A stretch of 29,814 bases of DNA from Pseudopyrenochaeta lycopersici (GCA_003313425.1 NHZP01000141.1:1-29814), one strand, 5' to 3'. Numbered from the stretch's first letter, positions 9,993 to 20,445 are shown. Translations and numbers: made by a program. Notes: a model not told the origin generated them from the letters alone.

Positions 9993-10000
9993 TATATAAG
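9993..10000 (+). promoter_or_regulatory. TATA box upstream of short candidate gene
   Basis: TATATAAG lies 87 nt before the ATG at 10087, a good spacing for a fungal core promoter. It is the main reason to take the following short frame seriously. Confidence 0.4.
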
Positions 10001-10086
10001 CGGGCATGATTGACAAATGAGCCTATTTGAGACGGGTGTGTGAGTCAGTCAGTCTCACGGGACAACTCCAGCTTTGAGACTACCCA

Positions 10087-10458
10087 ATGCCTTACGAACG
10101 TGGACCAAAATCGACGCCGAAGTGGACGCAAGCGGCGGCTACATTAGGCTACCGTGCGTGGCCTGAATCGACGCACCAGGCCACAACACCGCTCGGGGAA
10201 CGAATGGAAACTACCGACGATGAATGTATCTTCAGCTTCGACGAGGAGCTTGCACAGCAACAATACTATAACGTCTGGAGAGCCTCCATCGCCCCTTCCA
10301 ACGACTTTCATATACCGTTTCGGGGTGGTTCTGGGTCGACTAGGTTGACTGAAGGACACTGGATCACCCACGCTCACTCGAGGTCACTTGTAGCATCACA
10401 GAAGATGTCAAATGGGAGGAAAGGGCTCATCATGAATCCATCTCTTCATCATTCTTGA
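10087..10458 (+). CDS. Short hypothetical protein, 123 aa (weak)
   Basis: Frame from ATG 10087 (CCCAATGCC) to TGA 10458. Nothing recognised. It is polar throughout, with an acidic and aromatic middle (ETTDDECIFSFDEELAQQQY, about residues 41-60) and a basic end. A TATA element stands 87 nt upstream. The frame is short, and a second plus-strand frame and a minus-strand frame overlap it, so it may be spurious or only the first exon of a spliced gene. Confidence 0.3.
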   Translation: MPYERGPKSTPKWTQAAATLGYRAWPESTHQATTPLGERMETTDDECIFSFDEELAQQQYYNVWRASIAPSNDFHIPFRGGSGSTRLTEGHWITHAHSRSLVASQKMSNGRKGLIMNPSLHHS

Positions 10459-12802
10459 AGCACCAAATATCAGCAAGGGGATTGATGGATCGAGGTCGCC
10501 TCTTGGTTCTATACAATCATTTACTGGAACAACAAGTGTCAATCCCATCTCAAGCTGCTCAGATGGAGATGTCTCTGCGTGGTGCATCGAACGCGCTCTC
10601 GAGTTAGAAAGATGTCAAGCTTGAGCTCTCCCTTTCCGCCACAATGATTCGTTCGAGCAGATATATAGATCTGAATTCATGCATGTACACTCAACATTTT
10701 TGCAGTCAAGGTTAAACCTGTGTACCTGGAATCATCCTTCATAAACTATTTCGCGTAACCCATCTATGGCTGTTGGACTGAACTCACTGTAAATTGGTCA
10801 AAGTGGTGAACTGATGATTCCATGAAGCGAATTCGGGGGGCTAACCCACGAGACATTCGTTTGCTTGCTCCCACGAAGCATAAGCTGGCAATTGAACGCT
10901 TGAGGATCGTTGTAATATCCTTTATTGACCTCATTCGAGCTTCAGTGACAACGACCAATGGCAGAGGCATTAGGAGCATTGGATGATGGAGCACTCGTCA
11001 CCGTCTGTTTATGCTGCATATGCAGTCTCATACTTGAGGAAGACGCAACGGACTGCTCTCATTTCGAAGCAGACCCCTATCATCATAAAACCTCTGCGTC
11101 TATCAGTCCCACATATCACGCCATTTCTCGTCCATCAATGTAAGCAGAGAGCTGGGATTAGGGTAAAGATAATCATCTTCTTGGTTCGGATGACTGGCCG
11201 AGATTCAGCTCTCCGGCAATGCCATTCGGCGGCGCACGCGGCTCATTGGTTATGCTGCTGATCTGGAGAACGTCCAATTAACGCCTGCTTATACGAGACT
11301 TATTAGCATGTTTCGCCCCGTGAAATAATAAGTCAGTCAACCCGCTGGTGTACTGCATCAACCATCTTCGAAACTCGCGTACCATGGCCATATTCATTTC
11401 TCTTTCCATTGTACTTGGTAGGATGCCGTCCTGATCAGTTCCACACATTTGTAACAGTGTCCAGTATCTGTGCTTCTCGAAAGCCTGAAATGTCATACCA
11501 GCTTGCAGTCTGTTGTGATCTAATACAAGCCGCTCTTGACAGAGGACTGACTGCCACTAGGATCACGCCAGAGACCTTCACGAACTCTAACCTAATGAAT
11601 CATCTGATTGGGTGGTATCTGCACATGGGGAAGTTCCTTTTAGAATGTGTGAAACTATCGATCGAAGGTTTCGGGGCATGGAAAGTACCATCGGAGGGAG
11701 TGAGGCAAACGGGTCCAAATGTACGTGTCAGATAAGAGGCATAAAAACTGAAGTACACGAATACTGCATCGTGGACGGTATCACCTATGTATCACCGATG
11801 TATCAGGTCTGTGTTTAAAAAGGAGAGAGAACAGAACCAACGAACATAACAACCAACACCACCACGAAACGACAGAAAAATCAATAAATAAAAGAACCTG
11901 ACCCCCATCAATTCTCATCCATTCTGACCAAAAGATTCATTAAATTCTGACAGAACACCAAGAGCCCTTTTCTGTACACCGCTGAAAGACGAGGCTTTGT
12001 CGATCAGCACAAGATTTTGTATTTCAGGAAAGCCGGACTATCGATGATGGAAACAAGAAAATAATTTGCTTAGCTACTATGGATGTGGGGAGGATTTGCA
12101 AAATAAGCTGCAACGTTGAACAAAGAGGTTGTATTGCTTTTTACCTTTGAGGCCAACATCGTTGTTGCATGGGTCTGCTTAGGGCCGCGACTCTACAATC
12201 GATGAATTATAATATTTTCTAAAGAGAATTCACAGCCCCCAAGACCTGTGCTGCTACTTTAGTCACTGGGGCCGCGGAAGCGCTCCTGCGGTGGAAAAGA
12301 GTAATCTGCTACACTCGCATATAGCTTGAGGCTGATGTTTGCTTTGCTTTCAATGCATGATACACCACAGTTACCTAGCTGTCTGATGATTGCTCTACTG
12401 CCCAGAGCGCCCATGCATGCGAAGATTGGCTGATCGAATTCTGCTGACAACATTTACCTCTCCCGCTCTCTTCGCGCAGGGTGCATGACTAAGCACTTGT
12501 TGTTCAATTAACCATCGTCGCATGTGATACACGCGCCATGAATACGCTGGTTCGAAGTCATATGCTTCCTACTGCACCATATGCTCATGCGGGTTCGCAC
12601 ATAGCTTCTACATGCTTTTAGTCTGGTCTTTCACAAGCACTTCAACTTATCGCAGCTGCACGTATATTTATAGGCTTTATGCATATAGCAGTGCCCATCA
12701 ATGAGAGAGCTCCTCGCCAGATTTGCGCTGCTTAACTAGTCTGCTGTAAACCAACATCTTCATTCATTGCTACCTTACGGTCCCCTACGACAACAACTGG
12801 GC
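10459..12802. other. Long intergenic stretch, no gene supported
   Basis: About 2.3 kb with only short, overlapping frames on both strands (for example 10983-11261, 11409-11735, 12259-12453), none with a recognisable domain, coiled coil or signal peptide. One TTAGGG occurs near 11158 but is not repeated. An A-rich stretch lies at about 11817-11945. I see no inverted-repeat ends or tandem arrays. Confidence 0.55.
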
Positions 12803-13435
12803 ATGGCGGCTCCAGACGCCACTTTATCAAAGGATCCAGTCCAACGGCTCTACCTCCTTTCCCTCCCAGCAGAGCTGAGAAATCAGATCTGGGAGCACAC
12901 ACTAGGTGGTACGGTGTTCGAAGTGTACTGCTGGCCAAGCTACGATACTAGGAAGATGGCAAGCAGGATCCTCAATCGACGGAAGAACTTCCTGGGCCTT
13001 CTCCGGACATGCCATCAAATATATAGCGAAGCAAGACTGTTCCCGTTCAAGTCTAATGCTTTTCGCATCAAGAGCGAGGATGGAATCCCTGCGTTTCTGA
13101 ACAGATTCGAGGCACCAGAGCGAGGAGCAATTGCCGAGTTGCACTTGGTTACCCTGGGTGCAGCGCACATGGTGGAGGGCTTGAGCTACTTTCCAAAGAC
13201 CATGCCGGATCTCCTGGGTCTTCAAAGACTTCCTGGGCTCAGGAGACTATGTATTGAGGTTCGAATGAAGTCAGGCTGTCGGTGCTGCAGGCTTGGCAAC
13301 TGCAACAGTTGGAGTCTGGACATAGGGCTCGTCGAGAAGAATCTGAGGGAACATGTAGCAAAAGAGAACCCGCGTGTGGAGGTTGTGTTTAGGCGCTCGT
13401 TTTTTGCATCACTCGCTGCATCGCAAGTACTTTGA
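12803..13435 (+). CDS. DUF7730/2EXR-like family protein
   Basis: Single-exon protein of 210 aa from ATG 12803 (GGGCATGGC); the upstream in-frame codons to 12767 lack an ATG. The N-terminal signature LYLLSLPAELRNQIWEHTL (about residues 16-34), then FLGLLRTCHQIYSEARLFPF (about 65-84) and a following NAF, are typical of the fungal DUF7730 family, relatives of the 2EXR proteins with no known biochemical role. A small Cys-rich motif (GCRCCRLGNCNSW, about residues 163-175) falls in the second half. It differs from the 2EXR gene at 2594 in everything past the first motif, so the two are distant family members. Minus-strand frames over it are shadows. Confidence 0.8.
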   Translation: MAAPDATLSKDPVQRLYLLSLPAELRNQIWEHTLGGTVFEVYCWPSYDTRKMASRILNRRKNFLGLLRTCHQIYSEARLFPFKSNAFRIKSEDGIPAFLNRFEAPERGAIAELHLVTLGAAHMVEGLSYFPKTMPDLLGLQRLPGLRRLCIEVRMKSGCRCCRLGNCNSWSLDIGLVEKNLREHVAKENPRVEVVFRRSFFASLAASQVL

Positions 13436-13836
13436 CCATGGCCTGTGGTACGGCCTGTAGCACCCTCATCTTTAAGCCCTGTAGTTTGCGTCGCAATAAC
13501 CCTCACGTTGATTCTACACTACGTCACAAGCTGTATGCGGGTTCGACAATTGGTATACCATGTGATCAGCATTCAGCCTGTTCTATATCGCAGTATAGCA
13601 CGCAGGATCCGGTGACGAAAAAGGGTAATGTGACAAGCTATTCGTGGATTTAACAAACTGAGAAGATCTGGGAGGCTAGGTGTGATTCTTGGCGTGGCAA
13701 TCTACCATAGCACAGAATGCCTTTGCGACATTCTTCTGCTTTGTGCAATCTTGATGCACGCTTATAAAGTTGTTGCAGGTGCCACAGGGCAGCTCAGGTT
13801 TCTGTCATTCCGATGCAGTCATGTACCGTTCCTGGA
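13436..13836. other. Convergent intergenic region
   Basis: About 400 nt between the 3' ends of two convergent family members (plus strand to 13435, minus strand from 13837); probably both 3' untranslated regions. Nothing else is seen. Confidence 0.45.
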
Positions 13837-14660
13837 CTAGCCTTGCGCTAAATCTATCCATAAAGAGCTATCTCCTTCTTGGAGCATATGCGCCTGTCTA
13901 CATGCCCTGAGCAAGACCGTTTTATCGAGCTGCGCTTCGCAAGGGAAAAGTCGAAGGATTTCAGGCACTTTATTTGAAGGGAGAAGCGATTCTAACACCC
14001 TCATTTCAGGGTCTGACAGCATCGCCACGTCCCGCATTATGCGATCAAATGCCTCTTTCTTGCGCCAAATAACCGCAGAGTAGGATATACCGAAAAGTAC
14101 AAATCCAGGGTCAGCCTGAGACCAAAGCGGATTGTGCAGTCTGATCGACGCGGTCGGATACAACCTGCAGAACTCGGTCAGCGACAAAGGATATCTGGTG
14201 TCTGCAGGTGTTCGAGAGCAGGGCTGAGAGCTGCAAATAGAGGCCTTCAAATACCGTGCGTATTCCCGATTCTTCAAGTCGTTTAGGACTTGCCAACAGC
14301 GCTGCCCCGCGGGAATTCCGTGGTAGTCCTCGAAGAAGATGGTATTGTATTGAAACTCCAGCCCATGGGCTTCCTTGTAAAGCAAGTGGCTGACATATTG
14401 GATTTGGTTGAAGCACGGACGATCGCTTGTGCTTCCGACTGGGGAGTAGCAAGCAGAGACGACATAGTGAAAAAGTCTCGACATAGCACACGTCCCTTTG
14501 CTTTTGCACGTGAATCCGCGTAGTTTGCCGGACGTTCGCAGAGACGGCCGACTCCATTCTCGTCTGTCTTTAAGGTGAGGCCATGAGGCGCTATAAGAAC
14601 GTAAGCGTAGATGTGATCTCGCAGCTCCCTTGGCAGCCTTTCCAATGGTGAAGCAGTCAT
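13837..14660 (-). pseudogene. 2EXR family protein, one frameshift (paralogue of 2594-3400)
   Basis: The N-terminal frame starts at ATG 14660 and reads MTASPLERLPRELRDHIYAY with HGLTLK following, the family hallmark. It stops matching after RAKAKGRVL near 14485. The rest continues in another frame from about 14484 (FNQIQYVSHLLYKEAHGLEF, IFFEDYHGIP, LWSQADPGFVLFGISY, LSDPEMRVLES) to the stop at 13837. The same ordered blocks occur in the intact gene at 2594-3400 (YWSQADPNFVLRGLAY, LSDSEIELV), so the two frames are one gene. The offset fits one lost base; no intron of plausible length joins the frames. Downstream coding potential is long and clean (about 215 codons), so the break is recent or an assembly error. 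The unbroken length would be close to that of the paralogue. Confidence 0.8.
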
Positions 14661-16260
14661 TCCGCGGGCATCATCAGCCTACTCCAGCCAGTCGTCGGGA
14701 TGTCTAATGTCCTTCCGCCCTACTTTATGACTTGCCGCAGTTCTCACTGTAGTGCTGGCATTTTTCGCTCTTGATAACGTAGTGAGATGATCAACCTGAT
14801 ACAAGAAATGAGCGATCAAGCTGCGAATTGTCTTACAGTTTATGTGAGGAACTCATCATGATTTTATTGGCTCTCCTGGCCCTGTGAGATTCTTGGCCTA
14901 GAGTTGTCCTTGGAGCCACCTTGTCCGAAGACGAACGTTTGGCCAGGGTAGCGTCCCTATTCGAGTCGCACGTGTTCAAAAGCCTGCCAAATTCAAAGCG
15001 GGTATCCTACCGCATACGCTCGCATAGATCGTATAATGGGCTGACGCACCGCACAAGCTCTGAGTTCAATGTAGGTAGTGATACAACAAGCATCGTGTAG
15101 CCACTCAAGCATACATGGTCTAGAGTGTCCGTAATTTCATTCCATTCCGTTCCTTCACACGAATTGAGCTTACCCAAGAACGTGTTCGTGACTATTGAAG
15201 CATTACGACCGTCTGTCGTGACAGTCCAGACCGTACTCACACAGATCCGAATAGACGATCAGGATGGGATGAAGGTTGTGGACTGCGGCACAGCCATGGC
15301 TTCAGTCCTAATGTCAGATAAAATGCTGAAATACGCTTAGCCGAAATTGATAATTGCGATGATGGATTGTGTGTGTTGATCATGATTGTATCGATTGTTG
15401 AGTTCTGTCTCCTGCTTTCTTCTATAGCTCCTCTGCTTCCGTGGACTAGTAATAGTTATCGGTCCTACTATTTATCGCCCTTTCCTATGCAGTACTTCTG
15501 AGCTTCTCCCTACACCTGACACCTAGATGCTCATCTGATCTCGCTTTACCATGCGTACAAAGTCTCTCCCACTTTGGCTTACTTAGCACCAGTTGTCGTG
15601 TCATAAGTCAGCCGTGTAACGGGCAAAGCGGGAATGCCAGGTGCAGTCAAGGTGATCCACAGACATCTGACGCATCACTTCCAGACGTAAATAAGCCAGA
15701 TGAACAGCAGCATAATGCGTCGTTGACTTGACATCTAGGGGCAATGCTGCAAAGATTCACATGTCACATGATGGCAGGATGATCGAAGACATCTCTAGAG
15801 CGTTGAATTGCTTACAGATAAGCAGCTAAGGATTTCAGGAACAGGTGGCAGCGAGGAAAGATAACGACGCCAACCAAGTCATCTGGATCCGGACTTACTT
15901 GCCCCTTTTGCGCCCACCGTAGCGCTATCAGATATAGGCTGATGTGAGAGACAAAGCTGAGACGTACTATGTGGACCTCACTCAGAGCCAGGAGGGATTA
16001 AACTTCCCCTGCAGGGATACAACCATGCGGACTGTGGGCGTGGTGTGAGGCACGATCGACTTGGTGGGTGGCTATGTTATCGACTAGGCATGATCGAGTT
16101 GCCAAGACGGTGAAGAAAGCCTGAGGAGAGGCTTTTGGGAGGCATCTGCTGTGGCAAAGGGACAAGTTTGCTGACGTCAATCATTCTGCTGCCTGTTAAC
16201 ATCGCCCGGAATTGTGGTCCCGTTGTTTGAGTGAGGCGACCAAGGGGCCTTGAGCAGTAC
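14661..16260. other. Long intergenic stretch, no gene supported
   Basis: About 1.6 kb. Overlapping frames on opposite strands at 15007-15240 and 15125-15340 have no recognisable domain. No tandem repeat, RNA gene or transposon end was found. The last few hundred bases probably form the promoter of the gene starting at 16413. Confidence 0.5.
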
Positions 16261-16266
16261 TATAAA
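16261..16266 (+). promoter_or_regulatory. TATA box of deoxyribosyltransferase-like gene
   Basis: TATAAA within AGTACTATAAAGAGC lies about 150 nt before the first ATG at 16413. This implies a 5' untranslated region of about 115-120 nt and rejects the in-frame non-ATG extension back to 16311 as the start. Confidence 0.5.
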
Positions 16267-16412
16267 GAGCCTCGACAACAGTCCTATACAGTACCATCCA
16301 AACTCTTTGCTTGCTTGGAAAGCTCCTAACTTTCATCTTGTCTCAAGGATCGCACCGTACTTTGTACCGACCCCGTCGTCTCCGCCCGCAACAACTTGCC
16401 GGCCCTACCGCA

Positions 16413-17318
16413 ATGGACAACACGATGACGTCCGTGTGCTTCAGGGAGAATACATGCAACACCAGCCCAACGAAGGCGACCACAATGTCTCCAGAGGATC
16501 GTTTTCCGAATGTGACTGCCGGAGACCCAGTATCGGCCAAATGCCCAACATGGAAGGGCTCAGGATCTGTTGAATCAACGGAGCCCGACGCAGAGCAATC
16601 TACATCGCCTAAATCCGGAGCCGTGGACATCAACCAAGCAGTGTTCGACAAGTATCATCAACTCCCCGACCCGCCATCTCCTCTCCCAGTACCTCATCGC
16701 GACTTTGTGCACTGCATGCCCCCGGAGCCCCCTACGTATCGCAAATTCTCTATCTTTACCGCAGGAAGCATCGAAATGGGCAAAGCCGTACAATGGCAAC
16801 CGCTAATGGTTCAGATGCTCGGCCACCTACCCATAACCGTAAACAATCCGCGTAGGGGCCACTGGGATCCCGACGTCACCCCAGAAGCCAAGGACGAAGC
16901 TTTCCGACGACAAGTAGAGTGGGAGCTAGGCGCAATGGAGCAGGCAGATGTAATTTGTTTCTTCTTCGACGTCAACACGTTGAGTCCCGTGACGATGCTG
17001 GAGCTGGGGCTCTGGGCGGCTTCAGACAAGGTGGTTGTGTGCTGTGATCCGCGGTTCTGGCGAGGGGGAAATGTGCACATTGTCTGTAAACGGTATGGGA
17101 TTCCTCTAGTGGAGAACTTTGAGGAGTTGGTGCCGGCGATCGAAAAAATGCTGGTTCAGAAGGGTATGCAACTTGACGAGCAAGGCGACCTGGTGGGGGC
17201 GAATGTGCACACGGAGAAGTCAAAGCCAGTCAAAAAGTCCATTCTGGAGAAGGAGAATACCGATTTGCTGAAGCAGGTTGCAGACATGCAGGCACAGCTG
17301 ATGCAGTTGAGTGGATGA
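16413..17318 (+). CDS. Nucleoside 2-deoxyribosyltransferase-like protein
   Basis: Intact single-exon protein of 301 aa. After about 100 disordered residues comes a nucleoside 2-deoxyribosyltransferase-like domain (Nuc_deoxyrib_tr_2 type, about residues 110-245): FSIFTAGSIEMGKAVQWQ, NNPRRGHWDPD, FRRQVEWELGAMEQADVICF, FFDVNTLSPVTMLELGLWAA and VVVCCDPRFWRGGNVHIVC. In characterised enzymes this fold exchanges or hydrolyses the N-glycosidic bond of deoxynucleosides; the Glu in MLELGLW sits where the nucleophile is expected. Related fungal proteins are common but uncharacterised. The C-terminus (about residues 270-300, SILEKENTDLLKQVADMQAQ) is a short coiled coil, suggesting oligomerisation. The start is the first ATG after the TATA box; a second in-frame ATG follows at 16425. 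No signal peptide, so probably cytosolic. The left end of the hAT element begins about 450 nt downstream. Confidence 0.87.
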   Translation: MDNTMTSVCFRENTCNTSPTKATTMSPEDRFPNVTAGDPVSAKCPTWKGSGSVESTEPDAEQSTSPKSGAVDINQAVFDKYHQLPDPPSPLPVPHRDFVHCMPPEPPTYRKFSIFTAGSIEMGKAVQWQPLMVQMLGHLPITVNNPRRGHWDPDVTPEAKDEAFRRQVEWELGAMEQADVICFFFDVNTLSPVTMLELGLWAASDKVVVCCDPRFWRGGNVHIVCKRYGIPLVENFEELVPAIEKMLVQKGMQLDEQGDLVGANVHTEKSKPVKKSILEKENTDLLKQVADMQAQLMQLSG

Positions 17319-17763
17319 TTGCTCCTCAGCGTCATTGACGATCTGCCAACGAAGCGCATAGACCTCTTAAAAACGGAACGCGGCATGTGCGATTGTTATC
17401 AATGTTGTAAGACTAGTAAGCACGAGAGCCTATCCAAACAGCCGTCAATCACGTGTAAGTTAGTGGTTATAAAAAGCCGATCGAACAAGTCGTTTGTAAG
17501 AATTCTCTTCAAGGGCGCCAACGTTCAGGGACCATGATTCTCTTAGATCATGAGAAGTTAGGTATTCGATAGGCCGATGTGGTCTTTTGGCGTATGAGGG
17601 GATATAGAGGTTGTGCGTGACTTTATGGGAGCGTTAATCAGATTTTGTTCTATGTCACCAGATTCCGTACCTATGATGATGAAGTATATTCGACATAGAC
17701 TTGTCGTTCTTCAGGCTACTGTAACGCCCAGAGCTACTTAACCATCTACTTGTGCTTACAAGA
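17319..17763. other. Intergenic stretch left of hAT element
   Basis: About 445 nt between the deoxyribosyltransferase-like gene and the left target duplication of the hAT element. It presumably holds the 3' untranslated region; no other signal seen. Confidence 0.45.
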
Positions 17764-17771
17764 TGTACGAG
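17764..17771. repeat. Left target-site duplication of hAT element
   Basis: TGTACGAG, repeated exactly at 20438-20445. An 8-bp duplication is the family standard for hAT insertions. Confidence 0.9.
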
Positions 17772-17772
17772 T

Positions 17773-17795
17773 CAGTGCTGGCAACAGTCAATCAG
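17773..17795 (+). repeat. Left terminal inverted repeat of hAT element
   Basis: The 23 bp starting CAGTGCTGGC match the reverse complement of 20415-20437 without a mismatch. CAGTG is a usual hAT terminus. Confidence 0.95.
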
Positions 17796-17944
17796 ACTGA
17801 TTGGATCATCAATCAGTCCGAGCGTCAGTCCTACCAATCAGGTTATCTGCCCTCTGTCAGATATCTGATTGGCCTTCGCTTCGTACTCGCTTATCGAAAT
17901 AAAATTTCAAATTTGCACACCACTCTCATAACAGTCTGTCAATC

Positions 17945-20238
17945 ATGAGAAGAACTCTTTCAGAGTCATCTTTATCGCCTTCTGAAGGCAATGTGAGCTT
18001 GGGCGTCAGCGAAATTGAAATTGATGACCGTACCTCTCAGTTATCTTTAACTGAAGCGGCTTGTTCAGAAGCATCGCAGGCTGATTCGCAGCTCTCCGAC
18101 ACCTCACATGCTTGCATCTTTAATATTCAGTTTAATACCCTTAAGTATCGCGGCAAGCTCCTTCAGAATGTGCAATATCGTCCACGGAACAAACGGGTAC
18201 TAAATACAAACGCCAAGATTCATGGGTTTATCAGCATGGAGCCGACATACAAGCAAATGGCTACCAGAAGCTTTGGCTCTGCAAGCTCTGCCATACGGAA
18301 AAGGCATCCAGCTCACAGCTCTTCAATGCGACATCAACTTCATCAATTATATCCCATTTGGGCAAGGTCCATGGAATAACAGAACCCAGTAGGAATAGCT
18401 CGGCCCTATCCCCAAGCAATCATCCAGAGCCGTTCGATGACCTCAAGTACAAGAAGCAAGTCGTTAACATATTTATCAAAAACGATCTTAGCTTTGCGCT
18501 CGTTGAAGATGCAGAATTTCGAGATGCCCTCGTTAACGGCCGGCCTGAGATTGAAGCAATCCTTCCATCATCGCACAACACAATCAAAGCCTGGGTGTTG
18601 GACTACTTTACGTTGAGGAAGATACAGATTAAGGACAAGGTTTCGCGTGCACGAAGTAAAATTAACATATCATTGGATAGCTGGCGTGCTCCAACTATCA
18701 AGAATTATATTGCGATATGTGGTCACTTTATTGATGAGGACTGCACGCTTGTGCATTGTCTTCTGGGCTTTAAGGACACCAAAGGAGTTAAGGCTGGTGA
18801 AATGATTGCAGGAATTATCGCTAAAGTTATTGACGACTACGAGGTTAGCCAGAATCTTGGTGCATTTATGATGGACAATGCCGGAGACAATGATACTATG
18901 CTTAAGGAGCTTGCAACTAGGTTTGACATTGACGTTGACTTTTCACGCCTACGGTGTCTTGGTCACATTATCAACCTAGTTATCAAGGCCTTACTACTTG
19001 GTAAAGGCGTTAGCAAACTTGAGCGGAAGTTAGCTGGTGCCTCATATGAGGAAGCTTTTCGCATCTGGAATAGCACGGGTCCAATCGGCAAACTCCACAA
19101 CATTTGCGTCTATGTTAATAATAATGAGGCAAGATTAGCAATGTTTATTGAGTGCCAAGGAGAAGAGATTCAGATCTACCAGCTTCTTGTTGATGGAGGA
19201 ATTCGATGGCATTCAACTGAAGCTATGATTTCCCGTGGTATATATATCCTTATTCCCTAATCGCGGTATTAGCTTTATGCTAATAAAATTCTAGGGATTA
19301 AACTCCGCGCAGCAATTACTCTTTACCAACTTCGCTGGAACCTTCCAAATCAGCAGGATGCCTACGATCTCCGACAAGACTTTCTTACTGGGGATGACTG
19401 GGAGGACTTGATTCGGTGGCAGAAAATATTAATTCCTTTCCGGCAGCTTTGCGAAAGAGAGGAGGGTCGAGCACAGAACCCTAGTCAAGAGGGACAGTAT
19501 AGTACACTATGGACAGTCCTCCATGGTATGAATTATATGTATGAAGTTCTTGAGAAGGCGCAAAAGGAGGTAAATATACCTAGTGCTAATCTTGAACGAA
19601 CTAAGCACTACAACACTGGTATCAATGCAGCCTGGATAAAGCTTGAAAAGTACTTCAAGCTTACGGACTCCTCACCACTCTATATTGCGGCTATCGTCCT
19701 TCATCCTGCGTGGCGATTTGAGTACTTTGAGGATAAGTGGGCAAAACATCCAAGTTGGATTAAGAGCGCGAACAAGGTGTTCAAGAACCTTTACCTGAAG
19801 TATCGCGAAAGGATTCATATTGATTCCGCATATGACTGTGAGAGTCGGGTAGCAGAGGCAAACGAGCCAAAATCTTCCTTCCCCGAACTCGGATCATTCG
19901 ACACATTCTCGGCCGATTACCTATCGCGCAGGTATCAAAAGCAGAAGCAAAAGGATACAGAGAGTCTAGAGCTTGACAACTACTTACGGACATTTGATCC
20001 CAGGCTTCAGGGGTTAAAGAGTCCAATCGCCTGGTGGAAGGAGCATCAAACTGACTTCCCAGTCTTAGCATGTATGGCTTTCGATACCTTCTCAATACCA
20101 GCGATGAGTAGTGAGGTAGAGCGGGTTTTCTCAGCAGCCAAAAAGCTCATTACAGATGAGCGAAATTGCTTAGGACCAGAGGTTGTGGAGGCATGTCAGA
20201 CACAGAGGCACTGGCTGAAAGCACGTCTTGTAAATTAA
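17945..20238 (+). pseudogene. hAT transposase (one intron, one frameshift)
   Basis: DNA transposase that cuts and pastes the surrounding element. The first frame (ATG 17945) gives a Ser-rich N-terminus. Between about 18148 and 18240 coding moves to another frame, in which a BED-type zinc finger is plain: DSWVYQHGADIQ, then LWLCKLCHTEK (Cys pair) and SIISHLGKVHGI (His pair). This frame runs to 19237. A 57-nt intron (19238-19294, GTATAT..CTAG, branch-like GCTAATAA) joins RWHSTEAMISRG to IKLRAAITLYQLRW. Exon 2 runs to 20238. Catalytic Asp candidates are in NISLDSW and FMMDNAGDND, and the C-terminal hATC dimerisation block is complete (SPIAWWKEHQTDFPVLACMA, FDTFSIPAMSSEVERVFSAA). One base is lost at the frame change; a 22-nt GT..AG explanation there is too short. 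Apart from this the protein looks intact, so the element may be barely inactive or misassembled. Confidence 0.88.
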
Positions 20239-20414
20239 GCGAAATTGCACATATTCTCGTAGTATGATTGGCGAAATATCTCACGCTTTGCACTCTTTAC
20301 GACCGTACCGCGGCACGTTGCGGGGACAACCAATATCGGCAACGCCACATCAGATAGACTGATTGGATCTGGGCCGTATGTCAGATATCTGAATGTCATC
20401 TGATTGACGTCGGA

Positions 20415-20437
20415 CTGATTGACTGTTGCCAGCACTG
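20415..20437 (-). repeat. Right terminal inverted repeat of hAT element
   Basis: Exact reverse complement of 17773-17795; ends GCCAGCACTG. Confidence 0.95.
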
Positions 20438-20445
20438 TGTACGAG
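20438..20445. repeat. Right target-site duplication of hAT element
   Basis: TGTACGAG, identical to 17764-17771, directly abutting the right terminal repeat. Confidence 0.9.

Larger units (their letters stand above)
17772..20437 (+). mobile_element. hAT-superfamily DNA transposon, nearly complete (2,666 bp)
   Basis: The element is bounded by perfect 23-bp terminal inverted repeats (left 17773-17795 beginning CAGTGCTGGC, right 20415-20437) and exact 8-bp target duplications. On the left an extra T (17772) sits between the duplication and the repeat; on the right the duplication abuts the repeat. Inside the repeats lie several CAATCAG/CTGATTG copies, a 14-bp direct repeat (17794-17807 and 20356-20369), and a CAGATATCTG palindrome about 85 nt from the left end and 46 nt from the right end; these are probable transposase-binding sites. 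It encodes one hAT transposase in the same orientation (17945-20238) with one frame break. Perfect ends and target duplication point to a recent insertion. It landed about 70 bp beyond the stop codon of the minus-strand gene ending at 20507 and disrupts no recognised coding sequence. Confidence 0.95.

Noticed and set aside
11155..11165. TTAGGG telomere-type hexamer (also near 24946)
   Set aside because: Single isolated copies, no tandem array; expected by chance, so no evidence of a telomere or interstitial telomeric repeat.
18145..18170. A 22-nt GT..AG segment that could explain the hAT frame change as an intron
   Set aside because: Too short for a fungal spliceosomal intron and without a branch point; a one-base indel is simpler.
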